Part shown: positions 1-8,699 of the stretch, piece after piece
Numbering within the stretch: the first letter of the stretch is position 1
How the letters are laid out: every line of letters starts with the position of its first letter
Assembly (NCBI RefSeq): GCF_000963865.1
Contig: NZ_CP011071.1
Span: 1,926,501-1,990,500, forward strand
Length of the DNA stretch: 64,000 bases
Direction: 5' to 3'
Origin: Flagellimonas lutaonensis
Lineage (GTDB): Bacteria > Bacteroidota > Bacteroidia > Flavobacteriales > Flavobacteriaceae
Translations under genes and position numbers: made by a program
The notes under the pieces: generated by a model
Database searches by the model: none
What the model was told of the DNA's origin: nothing
What the model saw: the letters and a program-made list of their open reading frames with translations, nothing else

Positions 1-514
1 CCTCATCATCTTCGCCAAAATTGTTTTTCAGGTAAAGAAAAGCCTCGGCAATGCGCTGTTTGACCGTTTTTTGCGACATGTTCACGATCACATCATCCGC
101 TTCCTTTAAATCGTGTGCTATGTGTCGCAAAACCTCTAAGGTAAAATTGGGGTTGGTATGAAGTGTGTTAATGATTGTTTCCTTGGGAATAAAGCATACT
201 TCCATATCACTTACCGCAACTGCCGATAAATTGGTGGTTTCTTCGGCGATTACCGAGCGTTGGCCCATGACCTCGCCCGTAGAGGCCAATTTCACAATTT
301 GGTCTTTGCCATTTGCACTGAGTTTAGAGAGCTTTGATACGCCATTCCTAACACAAAACACACCGTTGAGTTTTTCCCCTTCTTCAAAAAGCGACTGGCC
401 TTTTTTTATTTTTTTGACGGTCTTAGAATCTGAGACTTTTTTGAGCTCTTCTTTGCTCATGGCACGAAGGGCGTTAAATTGTCTCACAATGCAGTTTTCA
501 CAACGACTTTCCAT
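1..514 (-). CDS. FNR-type Crp/Fnr transcriptional regulator (partial, C-terminus outside window)
   Basis: Read leftward from an ATG at 514; about 171 codons are visible and the gene continues past base 1. The translation has an N-terminal Cys-x2-Cys (C5, C8), a cyclic-nucleotide-type beta-roll (about residues 30-115), and the start of the long dimer helix and helix-turn-helix region. C107 sits in the context VCFIP and lines up with C122 of E. coli FNR (VCEIP), the internal iron-sulphur ligand. The residue expected to match C29 of E. coli FNR is not Cys, but there is an extra Cys at 54. I infer an oxygen- or NO-responsive activator. The recognition helix is outside the window. It is divergent from ccoI, and the palindrome between them is correctly placed for both promoters, so autoregulation is possible. 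The family call is firm; the Fe-S cluster is inferred. Confidence 0.88.
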   Translation of the reverse strand, partial: MESRCENCIVRQFNALRAMSKEELKKVSDSKTVKKIKKGQSLFEEGEKLNGVFCVRNGVSKLSKLSANGKDQIVKLASTGEVMGQRSVIAEETTNLSAVAVSDMEVCFIPKETIINTLHTNPNFTLEVLRHIAHDLKEADDVIVNMSQKTVKQRIAEAFLYLKNNFGEDDE

Positions 515-537
515 ATCGCTTTATTTACCCGGTTTCA

Positions 538-611
538 CAAAAATATACCCTGTGGCCTCCACTAGAACTGACAAATGTCATGTTTTAATGGTTTTAAGTG
601 TACCATATTTG
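538..611. promoter_or_regulatory. Divergent promoter with FNR-like palindrome (regulator gene / ccoI)
   Basis: A perfect palindrome TGACAAATGTCA lies at 569-580. To the right, 23 bases separate it from CATATTTG (604-611), a 7/8 match to the Bacteroidota -7 consensus TAnnTTTG, reading toward ccoI. To the left, 23 bases separate it from a perfect TATTTTTG on the minus strand (545-538), reading toward the regulator gene. The palindrome would be centred near -41.5 for both start points, the usual class II activator position. The same 23-base gap occurs at eight further promoters in this window. Confidence 0.8.
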
Positions 612-634
612 TCGCAGGTATAATGCAAATGTGA

Positions 635-3028
635 ATGAAGCCCACCAAGTGCTATCATTGTGGTGACGACTGCGATAAGAATTCCGTAGACTTTGATGAC
701 AAATTGTTTTGTTGCCAAGGATGTAAAACGGTCTATGAAATCTTTTCTTCGAACAATCTTTCGCATTATTATGATCTGCAGGCCAGCGCCGGCACCACAC
801 CCAACGAGGTGTCGGGCAAGTACGATTTTCTATCCAATCAAGATATTGTAGCGAAACTGGTCGAGTTCGATTCCGATGAAATTCAGGTGGTCAACCTTCA
901 TATTCCCCAGATCCACTGTAGCTCTTGTATATGGGTTTTAGAGAATTTGAACCGGTTGCTTCCAGCGGTGAGAAGCTCGCAGGTAGATTTTCCCAAGAAA
1001 ACGGCTCGGGTCACCTATACCACCGAAGATTTCTCATTGAAAGAGTTGGTCGTTATGCTGGCCCGTATCGGTTATGAACCGTACATTTCTCTAGAAGACT
1101 ACGACAAGAAGGCCAAAAAGGTCGATAGGGCGCTTATCTATAAACTGGGCGTTGCGGGCTTTGCCTTTGGCAACGTTATGCTGTTGTCGTTTCCAGAATA
1201 TTTTGAGGTTGAAGAGTATTGGTTGGATCAATATAAGGTCGTTTTCAGATGGCTAATGTTCACCTTTTCGCTTCCCGTGGTTTTCTATGCGGCCCAAGAT
1301 TATTTTATATCGGCCTACAAGGGGCTGCGCTCAAAACACTTGAACATCGATGTGCCCATAGCATTGGGTATTTTGGTGCTGTTTCTTCGAAGCACGGCCG
1401 ATATTGTCTTTGACCTAGGTTCCGGTTTTTTTGACAGCCTTACGGGTCTGGTCTTTTTCTTGTTGCTCGGTAAGTTCTTTCAACAAAAGACGTATGCATT
1501 TTTGTCGTTTGAGCGCGATTATAAGTCCTATTTCCCCATAGCGATTACCCGTCTTAACGGCAATGGCCAAGAGGAGAACATTGAGGTGTACAAGGTAAGG
1601 CCGGGTGACCGATTGTTGATCCGTAGCCAAGAAATTATTCCTGTCGACAGTATTTTGATCGAAGGTGATGCCCAAATCGACTACAGCTTTGTCACCGGCG
1701 AATCGCAGGCCGTGAAAAAGTGCTCGGGCGATAAGCTTTTCGCGGGTGGCAAGCAGCTTTCAGGTGTGATCGAGGTAGAGGCGATCAAATCGGTGTCGCA
1801 AAGCTACCTTACCCAGTTGTGGAGCAATACCGTTTTTGAAAAAGACAAGGCGACCGATTTTCAGACCCTCACAGATAGTATTGGCAAACGGTTTACCATA
1901 GCGGTTTTGACCATAGCGGTGACGGCATCACTTTTTTGGCTGTACCATGACCCAAGCAAGGTAATGAACGTGTTTACCGCGGTGCTCATTATTGCCTGCC
2001 CATGTGCGATTGCACTGGCAGCGCCCTTTACGCTGGGCAACGTGCTACGCATTTTTGGCAGACACCAGTTTTATGTGAAAGACACCAATGTCTTGGAACG
2101 TCTTGCAAAGGTAAAAACCGCCATATTTGATAAGACCGGTACCTTGACCACTGCCCAATCGGATGCTATTTTCTACGAGGGCATTGAACTGACCGCGGAT
2201 GAAACATCACTTTTAAAGAACACACTGCGAGCTTCTAACCACCCGCTCAGTAGGTCGTTGTACAATATGCTGCACAATCATGATATCATGACCTTGGATG
2301 AATTTGAAGAAAAGGTGGGCAAGGGCCTTGAGGGTCGTGCGGGAGACCAATCGATAAAGGTAGGGTCGTCAAACTATGTAGGGGTAGGCGAAGAAGATAC
2401 TGACGGGGCCACCGAAGTCTATGTTAGTGCCAACGAGGGGTACAAGGGCAAGTTTGTGTTCAAGAACAATTACAGAAAAGGCATTTTTCAGCTGTTGGAA
2501 AGGCTGAAAAGAACGATGGCCGTAGTACTGTTGTCGGGTGACAATGAGGGGGAAAAGAACTATCTGGCCTCTAAACTGCCCAAGAACACCCCCATGTTGT
2601 TCAATCAAAAACCCGAAGACAAACTGGAATTTGTAAAGGCCTTGCAGCAAAAACAAAAGGTGCTGATGGTGGGCGATGGGCTCAATGATGCCGGTGCGCT
2701 GGCGCAAAGTGATGTGGGCATAGCGGTCTCAGAGAACATCAATGTGTTCTCGCCGGCTTGTGATGGGATCTTGAACGCGTCAAAATTGCCAAGGCTCGAT
2801 GAGTTTATAACGATGTCAAGGCAGTCGATTCGAATCATCAAGATCAGTTTTTTGTTGTCACTGTGTTACAATTTGGTGGGGCTCTATTTTGCTGTAACAG
2901 GTCAGTTACAACCGGTGATAGCGGCCATACTGATGCCTTTGAGCTCTATCAGTATAGTGGCCTTTGCCACTGTGGCCACCAATTTTTTGGGAAGAAAACT
3001 TGAGAAAAATGGGAAACGTGAAAAATAA
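635..3028 (+). CDS. ccoI: Copper-translocating P1B-type ATPase for cbb3 oxidase assembly (CcoI/FixI type)
   Basis: 797 residues. An N-terminal Cys cluster (C6, C9, C13, C26, C27, C30) is followed by a heavy-metal-associated domain with HCSSC (C95, C98), an array of transmembrane helices, the ion-selecting CPC motif (455-457), the phosphorylation motif DKTGTLT starting at D499, and the hinge motif GDGLND near the C-terminus. The CPC class exports Cu(I). The extra N-terminal Cys-rich segment is typical of the FixI/CcoI branch, which supplies copper for the CuB site of cbb3 oxidase in the membrane. It is the first gene of the oxidase locus, and its promoter carries the FNR-like palindrome. The start ATG at 635 follows that promoter by about 24 bases. 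Confidence 0.93.
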   Translation: MKPTKCYHCGDDCDKNSVDFDDKLFCCQGCKTVYEIFSSNNLSHYYDLQASAGTTPNEVSGKYDFLSNQDIVAKLVEFDSDEIQVVNLHIPQIHCSSCIWVLENLNRLLPAVRSSQVDFPKKTARVTYTTEDFSLKELVVMLARIGYEPYISLEDYDKKAKKVDRALIYKLGVAGFAFGNVMLLSFPEYFEVEEYWLDQYKVVFRWLMFTFSLPVVFYAAQDYFISAYKGLRSKHLNIDVPIALGILVLFLRSTADIVFDLGSGFFDSLTGLVFFLLLGKFFQQKTYAFLSFERDYKSYFPIAITRLNGNGQEENIEVYKVRPGDRLLIRSQEIIPVDSILIEGDAQIDYSFVTGESQAVKKCSGDKLFAGGKQLSGVIEVEAIKSVSQSYLTQLWSNTVFEKDKATDFQTLTDSIGKRFTIAVLTIAVTASLFWLYHDPSKVMNVFTAVLIIACPCAIALAAPFTLGNVLRIFGRHQFYVKDTNVLERLAKVKTAIFDKTGTLTTAQSDAIFYEGIELTADETSLLKNTLRASNHPLSRSLYNMLHNHDIMTLDEFEEKVGKGLEGRAGDQSIKVGSSNYVGVGEEDTDGATEVYVSANEGYKGKFVFKNNYRKGIFQLLERLKRTMAVVLLSGDNEGEKNYLASKLPKNTPMLFNQKPEDKLEFVKALQQKQKVLMVGDGLNDAGALAQSDVGIAVSENINVFSPACDGILNASKLPRLDEFITMSRQSIRIIKISFLLSLCYNLVGLYFAVTGQLQPVIAAILMPLSSISIVAFATVATNFLGRKLEKNGKREK

Positions 3029-3476
3029 CATTAAAAAAGCCGTGAGGCATGTTTCAAAAAATCATGTGCTGGCGGTCAGCATAGGGTTTGTCTACGTATG
3101 GTTTGGGGCCCTGAAGTTTTTTCCAAATACGAGTCCGGCCAAAGAATTGGCCAAGAATACCATACACAGTTTGACCTTTGGCGTGCTTCCCGATGAGGTT
3201 TCGATCCTGCTACTGGCAACGCTAGAGGTGTTGATAGGGGCCTTGTTGATGTTGAACGTACTGAAGCGCCAGGCAATCGCATTGGCCATAGGCCACATCA
3301 TCTTCACGTTTACCCCGTTGATTTTTTTTCCTCTTGAATCGTTCAAAGCGGCCCCATTGGTGCCCACATTACTTGGTCAGTACATAGGAAAGAACGTGAT
3401 CATACTGGGCGCGCTGATAACCTTGGCACGGATGCACATGCCTTTATCATCAGAAAATATTGAACATAAAAGCTGA
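3009..3476 (+). CDS. DoxX-like four-helix membrane protein
   Basis: About 155 residues from the ATG at 3009, which overlaps the end of ccoI by 20 bases; the longer reading frame from 2964 lies wholly in ccoI and is unlikely. The protein has about four hydrophobic helices. The first contains the VWFGALKFFP-type motif seen in DoxX/YkgB (DUF417) membrane proteins. The overlap implies translational coupling to ccoI. The family has no settled function; links to quinones or redox partners are only suggestions. In this position it may serve membrane redox or copper handling during oxidase assembly, but that rests on context alone. Confidence 0.7.
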   Translation: MGNVKNNIKKAVRHVSKNHVLAVSIGFVYVWFGALKFFPNTSPAKELAKNTIHSLTFGVLPDEVSILLLATLEVLIGALLMLNVLKRQAIALAIGHIIFTFTPLIFFPLESFKAAPLVPTLLGQYIGKNVIILGALITLARMHMPLSSENIEHKS

Positions 3477-3516
3477 TATATGTCATTTTTTGGACAATTC
3501 TGTCAGGTTACTTTTA
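3474..3516 (+). promoter_or_regulatory. FNR-like site and -7 element upstream of ccoS
   Basis: TGATATATGTCA at 3474-3485 is a near-palindrome of the TGAC-N4-GTCA type. After exactly 23 bases comes TACTTTTA (3509-3516), a 7/8 match to TAnnTTTG. It overlaps the end of the DoxX-like gene and would start a separate transcript for ccoS-ccoNO-ccoQ-ccoP. Confidence 0.75.
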
Positions 3517-3535
3517 CACCGAAATTCAGGTAGGT

Positions 3536-3727
3536 ATGAGTGTTATATATGTGTTGTTGGCCATCAGCATTTCTGTTGCGGTCTTCTTTTTTGCGGCTTT
3601 TGTGCTTTCAGTCAAGAGCGGGCAATACGATGATGCCTACACGCCATCGGTTCGAATGCTATTTGAAGATGAACTGGTCGATAAAGACACCGAAAACAAC
3701 GAACTAAATAAAAGTGAAAACCAATAA
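3536..3727 (+). CDS. ccoS: cbb3 oxidase assembly protein CcoS
   Basis: 63 residues. It has one N-terminal transmembrane helix (about 4-26) followed by the CcoS signature region with S-x-Q-x-D-D (SGQYDD) and an acidic tail. CcoS is a small membrane factor needed for cofactor insertion into cbb3 oxidase. It lies 2 bases upstream of ccoNO and has its own FNR-like promoter. Length and motif fit the family. Confidence 0.9.
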   Translation: MSVIYVLLAISISVAVFFFAAFVLSVKSGQYDDAYTPSVRMLFEDELVDKDTENNELNKSENQ

Positions 3728-3729
3728 TT

Positions 3730-5931
3730 ATGGAAGTACAGCAATTTCATTACGATAACAAAATCGTACAAAAATTTCTCTATGCCACAATACTATGGGG
3801 GGTTGTTGGCATGTTGGTGGGGCTCTTGTTGGCCTTCATGTTTTTGTTTCCGAATTTGACCGATGGCATTTCATGGTTGAGTTTTGGGCGCTTAAGGCCA
3901 CTGCATACCAATGCAGTGATTTTTGCTTTTGTGGGCAACGCTATTTTTGCCGGGGTCTACTACTCTTTGCAACGTTTGCTCAAAGCTAGAATGTTCAGTG
4001 ATTTGCTGAGCAACATCAATTTTTGGGGATGGCAGCTCATCATCGTGGCAGCCGCAATAACCTTGCCTTTGGGTTACACCACCACCAAAGAATATGCTGA
4101 GCTCGAATGGCCCATTGACCTTGCCATTGCGGTGGTCTGGGTAGTGTTTGGTTGGAACATGATCGGAACCCTTTTAAAAAGACGCCAACGCCATCTTTAC
4201 GTGGCTATATGGTTCTATCTGGCCACATTCGTAACAGTAGCTGTACTGCACATATTTAACAGTCTTGAACTGCCTGTTTCTGCCCTGAAAAGCTATTCGG
4301 TATATGCAGGGGTACAAGATGCCCTGGTGCAATGGTGGTACGGCCACAACGCAGTTGCGTTCTTTTTGACCACACCGTTCTTGGGCCTCATGTACTATTT
4401 TGTGCCTAAGGCAGCCAATAGACCGGTCTATTCGTATAGACTTTCTATTGTGCATTTTTGGTCGTTGATCTTTATCTACATCTGGGCCGGCCCACACCAC
4501 CTGCTGTATTCTGCATTGCCTGACTGGGCACAAAATTTAGGGGTGGTATTTTCGGTAATGCTGATCGCTCCATCATGGGGTGGTATGATCAACGGTCTAT
4601 TGACCCTTAGAGGGGTGTGGGACAAAGTTCGCACCGATCCGGTCCTCAAGTTTATGGTAGTTGCCATTACCGGTTATGGTATGGCCACCTTCGAGGGTCC
4701 GATGCTGTCACTTAAAAATGTGAATGCCATAGCCCATTTCAGTGATTGGATCATTGCGCACGTTCACGTGGGGGCTTTGGCTTGGAACGGCTTTTTGACC
4801 TTTGGTATGATATACTGGCTGGTGCCGAGAATGTTTAAAACTGCCCTGCACTCTAGGGGCTTGGCCAACTTCCACTTCTGGATCGGCACTTTGGGGATTG
4901 TGCTGTACGCATTGCCCATGTATGTGGCCGGGTTTACCCAAGCGTTGATGTGGAAAGACTTTAACCCAGACGGCACCTTGGTTTACGGCAATTTTTTGGA
5001 AACCGTAGAGCAAATTATTCCTATGTACTGGATGCGTGCCATCGGGGGCACCCTGTACCTAGTGGGTGTGCTTGTTATGGTCTATAATGTAGTGGTGACC
5101 ATTAGAAAGGGAAGTGCTGTCGAAGACGAACTGGCTGAGGCACCTGCTTTGACCCGTGTTACCAAGAAAAGAACCGCAGGCGAAACCTTGCACACTTGGT
5201 TGGAAAGAAGGCCCATTCAAATGACCATTTGGGCCACCATTGCCATTTTGATAGGCGGTATTGTTCAGATTGTGCCCACCATTTTGGTGAAATCGAACAT
5301 CCCGACCATTACCAGTGTCAAACCTTACACCCCGCTTGAGCTTGAGGGGCGCGACCTTTACATCCGTGAAGGCTGTGTAAGCTGTCACTCACAAATGATA
5401 CGTCCTTTCAGAAGCGAGGTGGAACGTTATGGCGAGTATGCCAAGGCAGGTGAGTTTGTGTACGACCATCCCTTCTTATGGGGCAGTAAACGTACAGGGC
5501 CCGATCTGCTACGTATCGGGGGCAAATATTCAGACAACTGGCACCTGAACCATATGTACGATCCCCAGAGCACCTCTGCAGGGTCCATTATGCCAGCCTA
5601 TCAGTGGTTGGTGACCAACGAGCATGACCGTAGTATGATCGAAGAAAAGATGCGGGCCATGGTCAAACTGGGCGTACCCTATACCGAAGAAGATATTGCC
5701 AATGCCCAACAGGCCATGGCAGAACAAGCGGCACAGATCGAAAAGAATCTGTACTCCGACCCTGAGTTTGCCAAAACCTATGAGGCAGACAAAAAGTATG
5801 CCGAGGAAAATGGCGAGGAGTTCGTTGAGATGCGCGATCGCGAAATTGTGGCTTTGATTGCCTATCTACAGCGATTGGGCACCGATATCAAAGTGAAGGA
5901 AACCGAAGAAGTATTATCTCAAAATCAGTAG
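3730..5931 (+). CDS. ccoNO: Fused cbb3-type cytochrome c oxidase subunits I and II (CcoN-CcoO)
   Basis: 733 residues. Residues 1 to about 480 form the CcoN heme-copper oxidase core of about 12 or more helices, with conserved histidines such as those in WWYGHNAV, WAGPHHLLY and HFSDWIIAHVHVGALAW. A further helix near 500-520 leads into the CcoO domain with one c-type heme motif, C549-V-S-C552-H553, followed by the RPFRSEVERYGEYAKAGE region and a distal PAYQWL methionine-ligand region. The enzyme reduces O2 to water at the cytoplasmic membrane with high affinity and pumps protons. The N-O fusion is common in Bacteroidota; in Proteobacteria the subunits are separate. Confidence 0.96.
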   Translation: MEVQQFHYDNKIVQKFLYATILWGVVGMLVGLLLAFMFLFPNLTDGISWLSFGRLRPLHTNAVIFAFVGNAIFAGVYYSLQRLLKARMFSDLLSNINFWGWQLIIVAAAITLPLGYTTTKEYAELEWPIDLAIAVVWVVFGWNMIGTLLKRRQRHLYVAIWFYLATFVTVAVLHIFNSLELPVSALKSYSVYAGVQDALVQWWYGHNAVAFFLTTPFLGLMYYFVPKAANRPVYSYRLSIVHFWSLIFIYIWAGPHHLLYSALPDWAQNLGVVFSVMLIAPSWGGMINGLLTLRGVWDKVRTDPVLKFMVVAITGYGMATFEGPMLSLKNVNAIAHFSDWIIAHVHVGALAWNGFLTFGMIYWLVPRMFKTALHSRGLANFHFWIGTLGIVLYALPMYVAGFTQALMWKDFNPDGTLVYGNFLETVEQIIPMYWMRAIGGTLYLVGVLVMVYNVVVTIRKGSAVEDELAEAPALTRVTKKRTAGETLHTWLERRPIQMTIWATIAILIGGIVQIVPTILVKSNIPTITSVKPYTPLELEGRDLYIREGCVSCHSQMIRPFRSEVERYGEYAKAGEFVYDHPFLWGSKRTGPDLLRIGGKYSDNWHLNHMYDPQSTSAGSIMPAYQWLVTNEHDRSMIEEKMRAMVKLGVPYTEEDIANAQQAMAEQAAQIEKNLYSDPEFAKTYEADKKYAEENGEEFVEMRDREIVALIAYLQRLGTDIKVKETEEVLSQNQ

Positions 5932-5934
5932 GCT

Positions 5935-6111
5935 ATGTTGAAGTTCGTAAAAAACCATATGGAAACAATTGAAGGGGTGGCAACCTACCCGATGATATCG
6001 CTACTGATATTCTTCGTGTTCTTTGCCCTACTATTTTGGTGGGTGTTCACCGCCTCAAAGGCGCACATAAAGGAAATGGGCGAATTGCCTTTAGATAACG
6101 ATAACCAATAA
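5935..6111 (+). CDS. ccoQ: Small cbb3 oxidase subunit, CcoQ type
   Basis: A 58-codon frame, three bases after ccoNO and ten bases before ccoP. The protein starts MLKFVKNHMETIEG, has one hydrophobic helix (about residues 18-38, rich in F and W) and ends in a short charged tail with KEMGELPLD. Position, size and the helix followed by FTASK fit the small CcoQ/FixQ-like subunit, which stabilises the CcoP association. It is short enough to be missed by automatic calling. The symbol rests on context and overall shape. Confidence 0.82.
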   Translation: MLKFVKNHMETIEGVATYPMISLLIFFVFFALLFWWVFTASKAHIKEMGELPLDNDNQ

Positions 6112-6121
6112 AAACAAAATT

Positions 6122-7036
6122 ATGATTTCTAGAATTCCATGGTGGATAAGGGTTCCCGTACTGTTCTTCCTCGTCTTTGGACTGATGGAATATTTTATCG
6201 ACTCAGGCGATAAGCCGGCCTTTATCGAATACCCGATAACACAGTTTTTCTTGCTGATGGTGCTGTTCATTTTGATAGCCATCGAACTGATTTTGCGCTC
6301 CATCGAGAATATTATGTTCCAAACGCTTTCGCCAGAGGCCCAAAAGCGGTATCTAGAGGCAAAGAACAAACAGGTAGAGTTCAAATGGTTCGAAAATCTT
6401 AAAAGACGGTTGACCAAGAGCAAAGCCATCGAAAAAGAAGACGAAATCATCTTAGACCATAACTACGATGGCATTCGGGAGCTTGACAACGTGTTGCCGC
6501 CTTGGTGGGTCTATCTTTTCTATGTTACTATCATCTTTGCTGTGGTGTATTTGGTTCGGTTCCATATCGTGGGCGATTATACACAAGAAGAAGAGTATTT
6601 AGAAGATGTTGCCATAGCGAAAGCCGAAATTGAAGAATACAAGAAAACCGCCAAGAACCTGGTCGATGTGAATACGGTAGAATTGTTGACCGATGCGAGC
6701 GATCTTGAGGCCGGTAAGGCCATCTTTGAGACCAATTGTGTGGCATGCCACATGGCGGATGGCGGTGGGGGAATTGGCCCCAACCTAACTGATGAATATT
6801 GGATATTGGGAGGCGGTATCAAAAATGTTTTCAACACCATTTCTGAAGGAGGCCGTGACGGTAAGGGCATGGTAGCTTGGAAAAATAGCTTAAAACCTGT
6901 TGAGATGGCACAAGTGGCCAGTTATGTGTTACAGTTTCAAGGTACCACACCAGCCAACCCAAAAGATCCCGAAGGCGAAATTTGGATTGATCCAACCATT
7001 GACAAAGAGACTTCGGATATGGATGCTCCCAATTAG
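6122..7036 (+). CDS. ccoP: cbb3 oxidase subunit III, monoheme CcoP
   Basis: 304 residues. Two hydrophobic helices lie near the N-terminus (about 8-25 and 40-58). The CcoP N-terminal domain then has the LDHNYDGIRELDNVLPPWW signature and a third helix (about 130-150), followed by a periplasmic cytochrome c domain with C206-V-A-C209-H210. Only one CxxCH is present; proteobacterial CcoP is normally diheme. It passes electrons from soluble or membrane cytochromes to CcoO. The end is acidic. It follows ccoQ by 10 bases and closes the structural operon. Confidence 0.93.
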   Translation: MISRIPWWIRVPVLFFLVFGLMEYFIDSGDKPAFIEYPITQFFLLMVLFILIAIELILRSIENIMFQTLSPEAQKRYLEAKNKQVEFKWFENLKRRLTKSKAIEKEDEIILDHNYDGIRELDNVLPPWWVYLFYVTIIFAVVYLVRFHIVGDYTQEEEYLEDVAIAKAEIEEYKKTAKNLVDVNTVELLTDASDLEAGKAIFETNCVACHMADGGGGIGPNLTDEYWILGGGIKNVFNTISEGGRDGKGMVAWKNSLKPVEMAQVASYVLQFQGTTPANPKDPEGEIWIDPTIDKETSDMDAPN

Positions 7037-7176
7037 GAAATCAAAGCCGATGCCTAGATTTCAGAAAATACCAATAGTGATGTGAGCTGTAAAAACATGT
7101 AGCTTTCTGTTCTTTAAAAAGTGCAAAACACGGTATTATAGCATGGAAATAAATTAAACGCTCATTTAAAAAGAAA

Positions 7177-8595
7177 ATGCCGGAAACCCAAGAAAATTTT
7201 AGAGACTCTATTGCAACGGTCACCAAAGAGGGAAAAAGGGCGTGGATCTATCCGAAAAAACCGAGTGGTAGATTATACAATTATCGTAAACTGGGCAGTT
7301 ATGTACTGTTGGTTTTTCTATTGGCATCTCCTTTTGTGAAAATCAATGGACACCAGTTTTTGATGTTCAATGTGCTGGAGCGCCGTTTCAATATCTTCGG
7401 TTACCCGTTCTGGCCACAAGATTTTCACCTGTTCGTTATTTCGATGATCATCGGGGTCATTTTCATCGCCCTGTTCACCGTGGCTTTTGGAAGGATTTTC
7501 TGCGGATGGATATGCCCCCAGACCATTTTTATGGAAATGGTCTTTCGACGTATCGAATATTGGATAGATGGTGACCGAGGTGCTCAAATACGGCTTGATA
7601 GGGCCCCGTGGAATACCAAAAAGATTAAGAAGCGAGTGCTGAAATGGACCATCTTCTTTATTATTTCTTTTTTGATCGCCAATGTGTTCTTGGCCTATTT
7701 AATAGGTAGTGACACTTTGATACAATACATAATTGATGGCCCCAAGGCGCATCTGAGTACCATGGTATCACTACTAATTTTTACCGGCGTATTCTATTTT
7801 ATATTCGCCTGGTTCAGAGAGCAAGTGTGTATTATAGCGTGCCCATATGGTAGGTTGCAAGGTGTATTGCTCGACGATAAATCGATAGTGGTGGCCTATG
7901 ACCATAAAAGGGGCGAGGGTGAAAAAGGGCGCAAAAAGTTTAGAAAAAATGAGGATAGGGACGCCTTGGGCTATGGCGACTGTATTGATTGCTTTCAATG
8001 TGTCAACGTGTGCCCAACGGGTATCGACATTCGCAATGGAACACAGTTGGAGTGTGTAAACTGTACCGCTTGTATCGATGAGTGTGACCACATCATGGAA
8101 AGCATCAACAAACCCAAAGGGTTGATTCGGTATGCCAGTGAACGTGAAATAACCAACAAAGAAAAATTTCGGTTCACTCCTCGCATGAAAGGGTATGCTG
8201 CCATATTGGTTATTTTGATTGGGGTACTTGTGGGGATGCTATTTCTTAGAAATGATGTTGAGGCCAACATACTTAGATTGCCCGGGCAATTATATGAAAG
8301 AAAAGAGAACAATATGATCAGCAATGTCTATACCTATAAATTGGTCAACAAAACCAATAAAGATATTGCAGACGTCAATTTTAAGCTTTTGTCGCATAAA
8401 GGAACCATAAAAATGGTCTCCCAAGATAGTTTTATGGTGCCAGCTCAGGGCTTAGCCAATGGAACCCTCTTCATCGAAATCAATAATTCGGCGCTAACTG
8501 GTGATAAACATAAACTAAAAATTGGGGTATATAGTGGTGATGAACTGATAGAGACAACGACAACACAATTTTTGGCCCCGAGAAGTTATAATTAG
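7177..8595 (+). CDS. ccoG: cbb3 oxidase accessory iron-sulphur protein CcoG (FixG/RdxA)
   Basis: 472 residues. The protein has several transmembrane helices, a conserved FCGWICPQ segment (C109, C113), two ferredoxin-like [4Fe-4S] binding sets (C269, C272, C275, C279 and C293, C296, C299, C303), and a C-terminal immunoglobulin-like FixG domain outside the membrane after a helix near 335-355. CcoG reduces Cu(II) and feeds Cu(I) to the cbb3 assembly path in characterised systems. It lies 140 bases after ccoP. I see no FNR-like palindrome there, so it is probably read from the upstream promoters. Confidence 0.94.
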   Translation: MPETQENFRDSIATVTKEGKRAWIYPKKPSGRLYNYRKLGSYVLLVFLLASPFVKINGHQFLMFNVLERRFNIFGYPFWPQDFHLFVISMIIGVIFIALFTVAFGRIFCGWICPQTIFMEMVFRRIEYWIDGDRGAQIRLDRAPWNTKKIKKRVLKWTIFFIISFLIANVFLAYLIGSDTLIQYIIDGPKAHLSTMVSLLIFTGVFYFIFAWFREQVCIIACPYGRLQGVLLDDKSIVVAYDHKRGEGEKGRKKFRKNEDRDALGYGDCIDCFQCVNVCPTGIDIRNGTQLECVNCTACIDECDHIMESINKPKGLIRYASEREITNKEKFRFTPRMKGYAAILVILIGVLVGMLFLRNDVEANILRLPGQLYERKENNMISNVYTYKLVNKTNKDIADVNFKLLSHKGTIKMVSQDSFMVPAQGLANGTLFIEINNSALTGDKHKLKIGVYSGDELIETTTTQFLAPRSYN

Positions 8596-8690
8596 GCCCC
8601 TTGAGGCCTGTGCTGACGCAGTCGAAGTAAGGGAGCAAGGGGGGGTAAGACAAAATAAACTAAAGATTCCCTCCTTCGAGGGAATGAAAA
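8596..8690. repeat. Intergenic REP-like palindromic sequence between ccoG and ccoH
   Basis: The gap holds an inverted CCCCTTG/CAAGGGG pair around a GACGCAGTCGAAG core, and a perfect 8-bp hairpin ATTCCCTC-CTTC-GAGGGAAT (8666-8685). It has the look of the dispersed REP-type sequences seen between flavobacterial genes. No T-run follows the hairpin on the plus strand, so it is not an obvious terminator for ccoG. Confidence 0.5.
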
Positions 8691-8699
8691 AAAACTATT

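Noticed and set aside
3493-3504. GACA-ATTC-TGTC inverted repeat just after the ccoS box, as a second FNR-like site
   Set aside because: The half-sites are spaced four bases apart instead of two and it does not fit the fixed 23-base distance to the -7 element.
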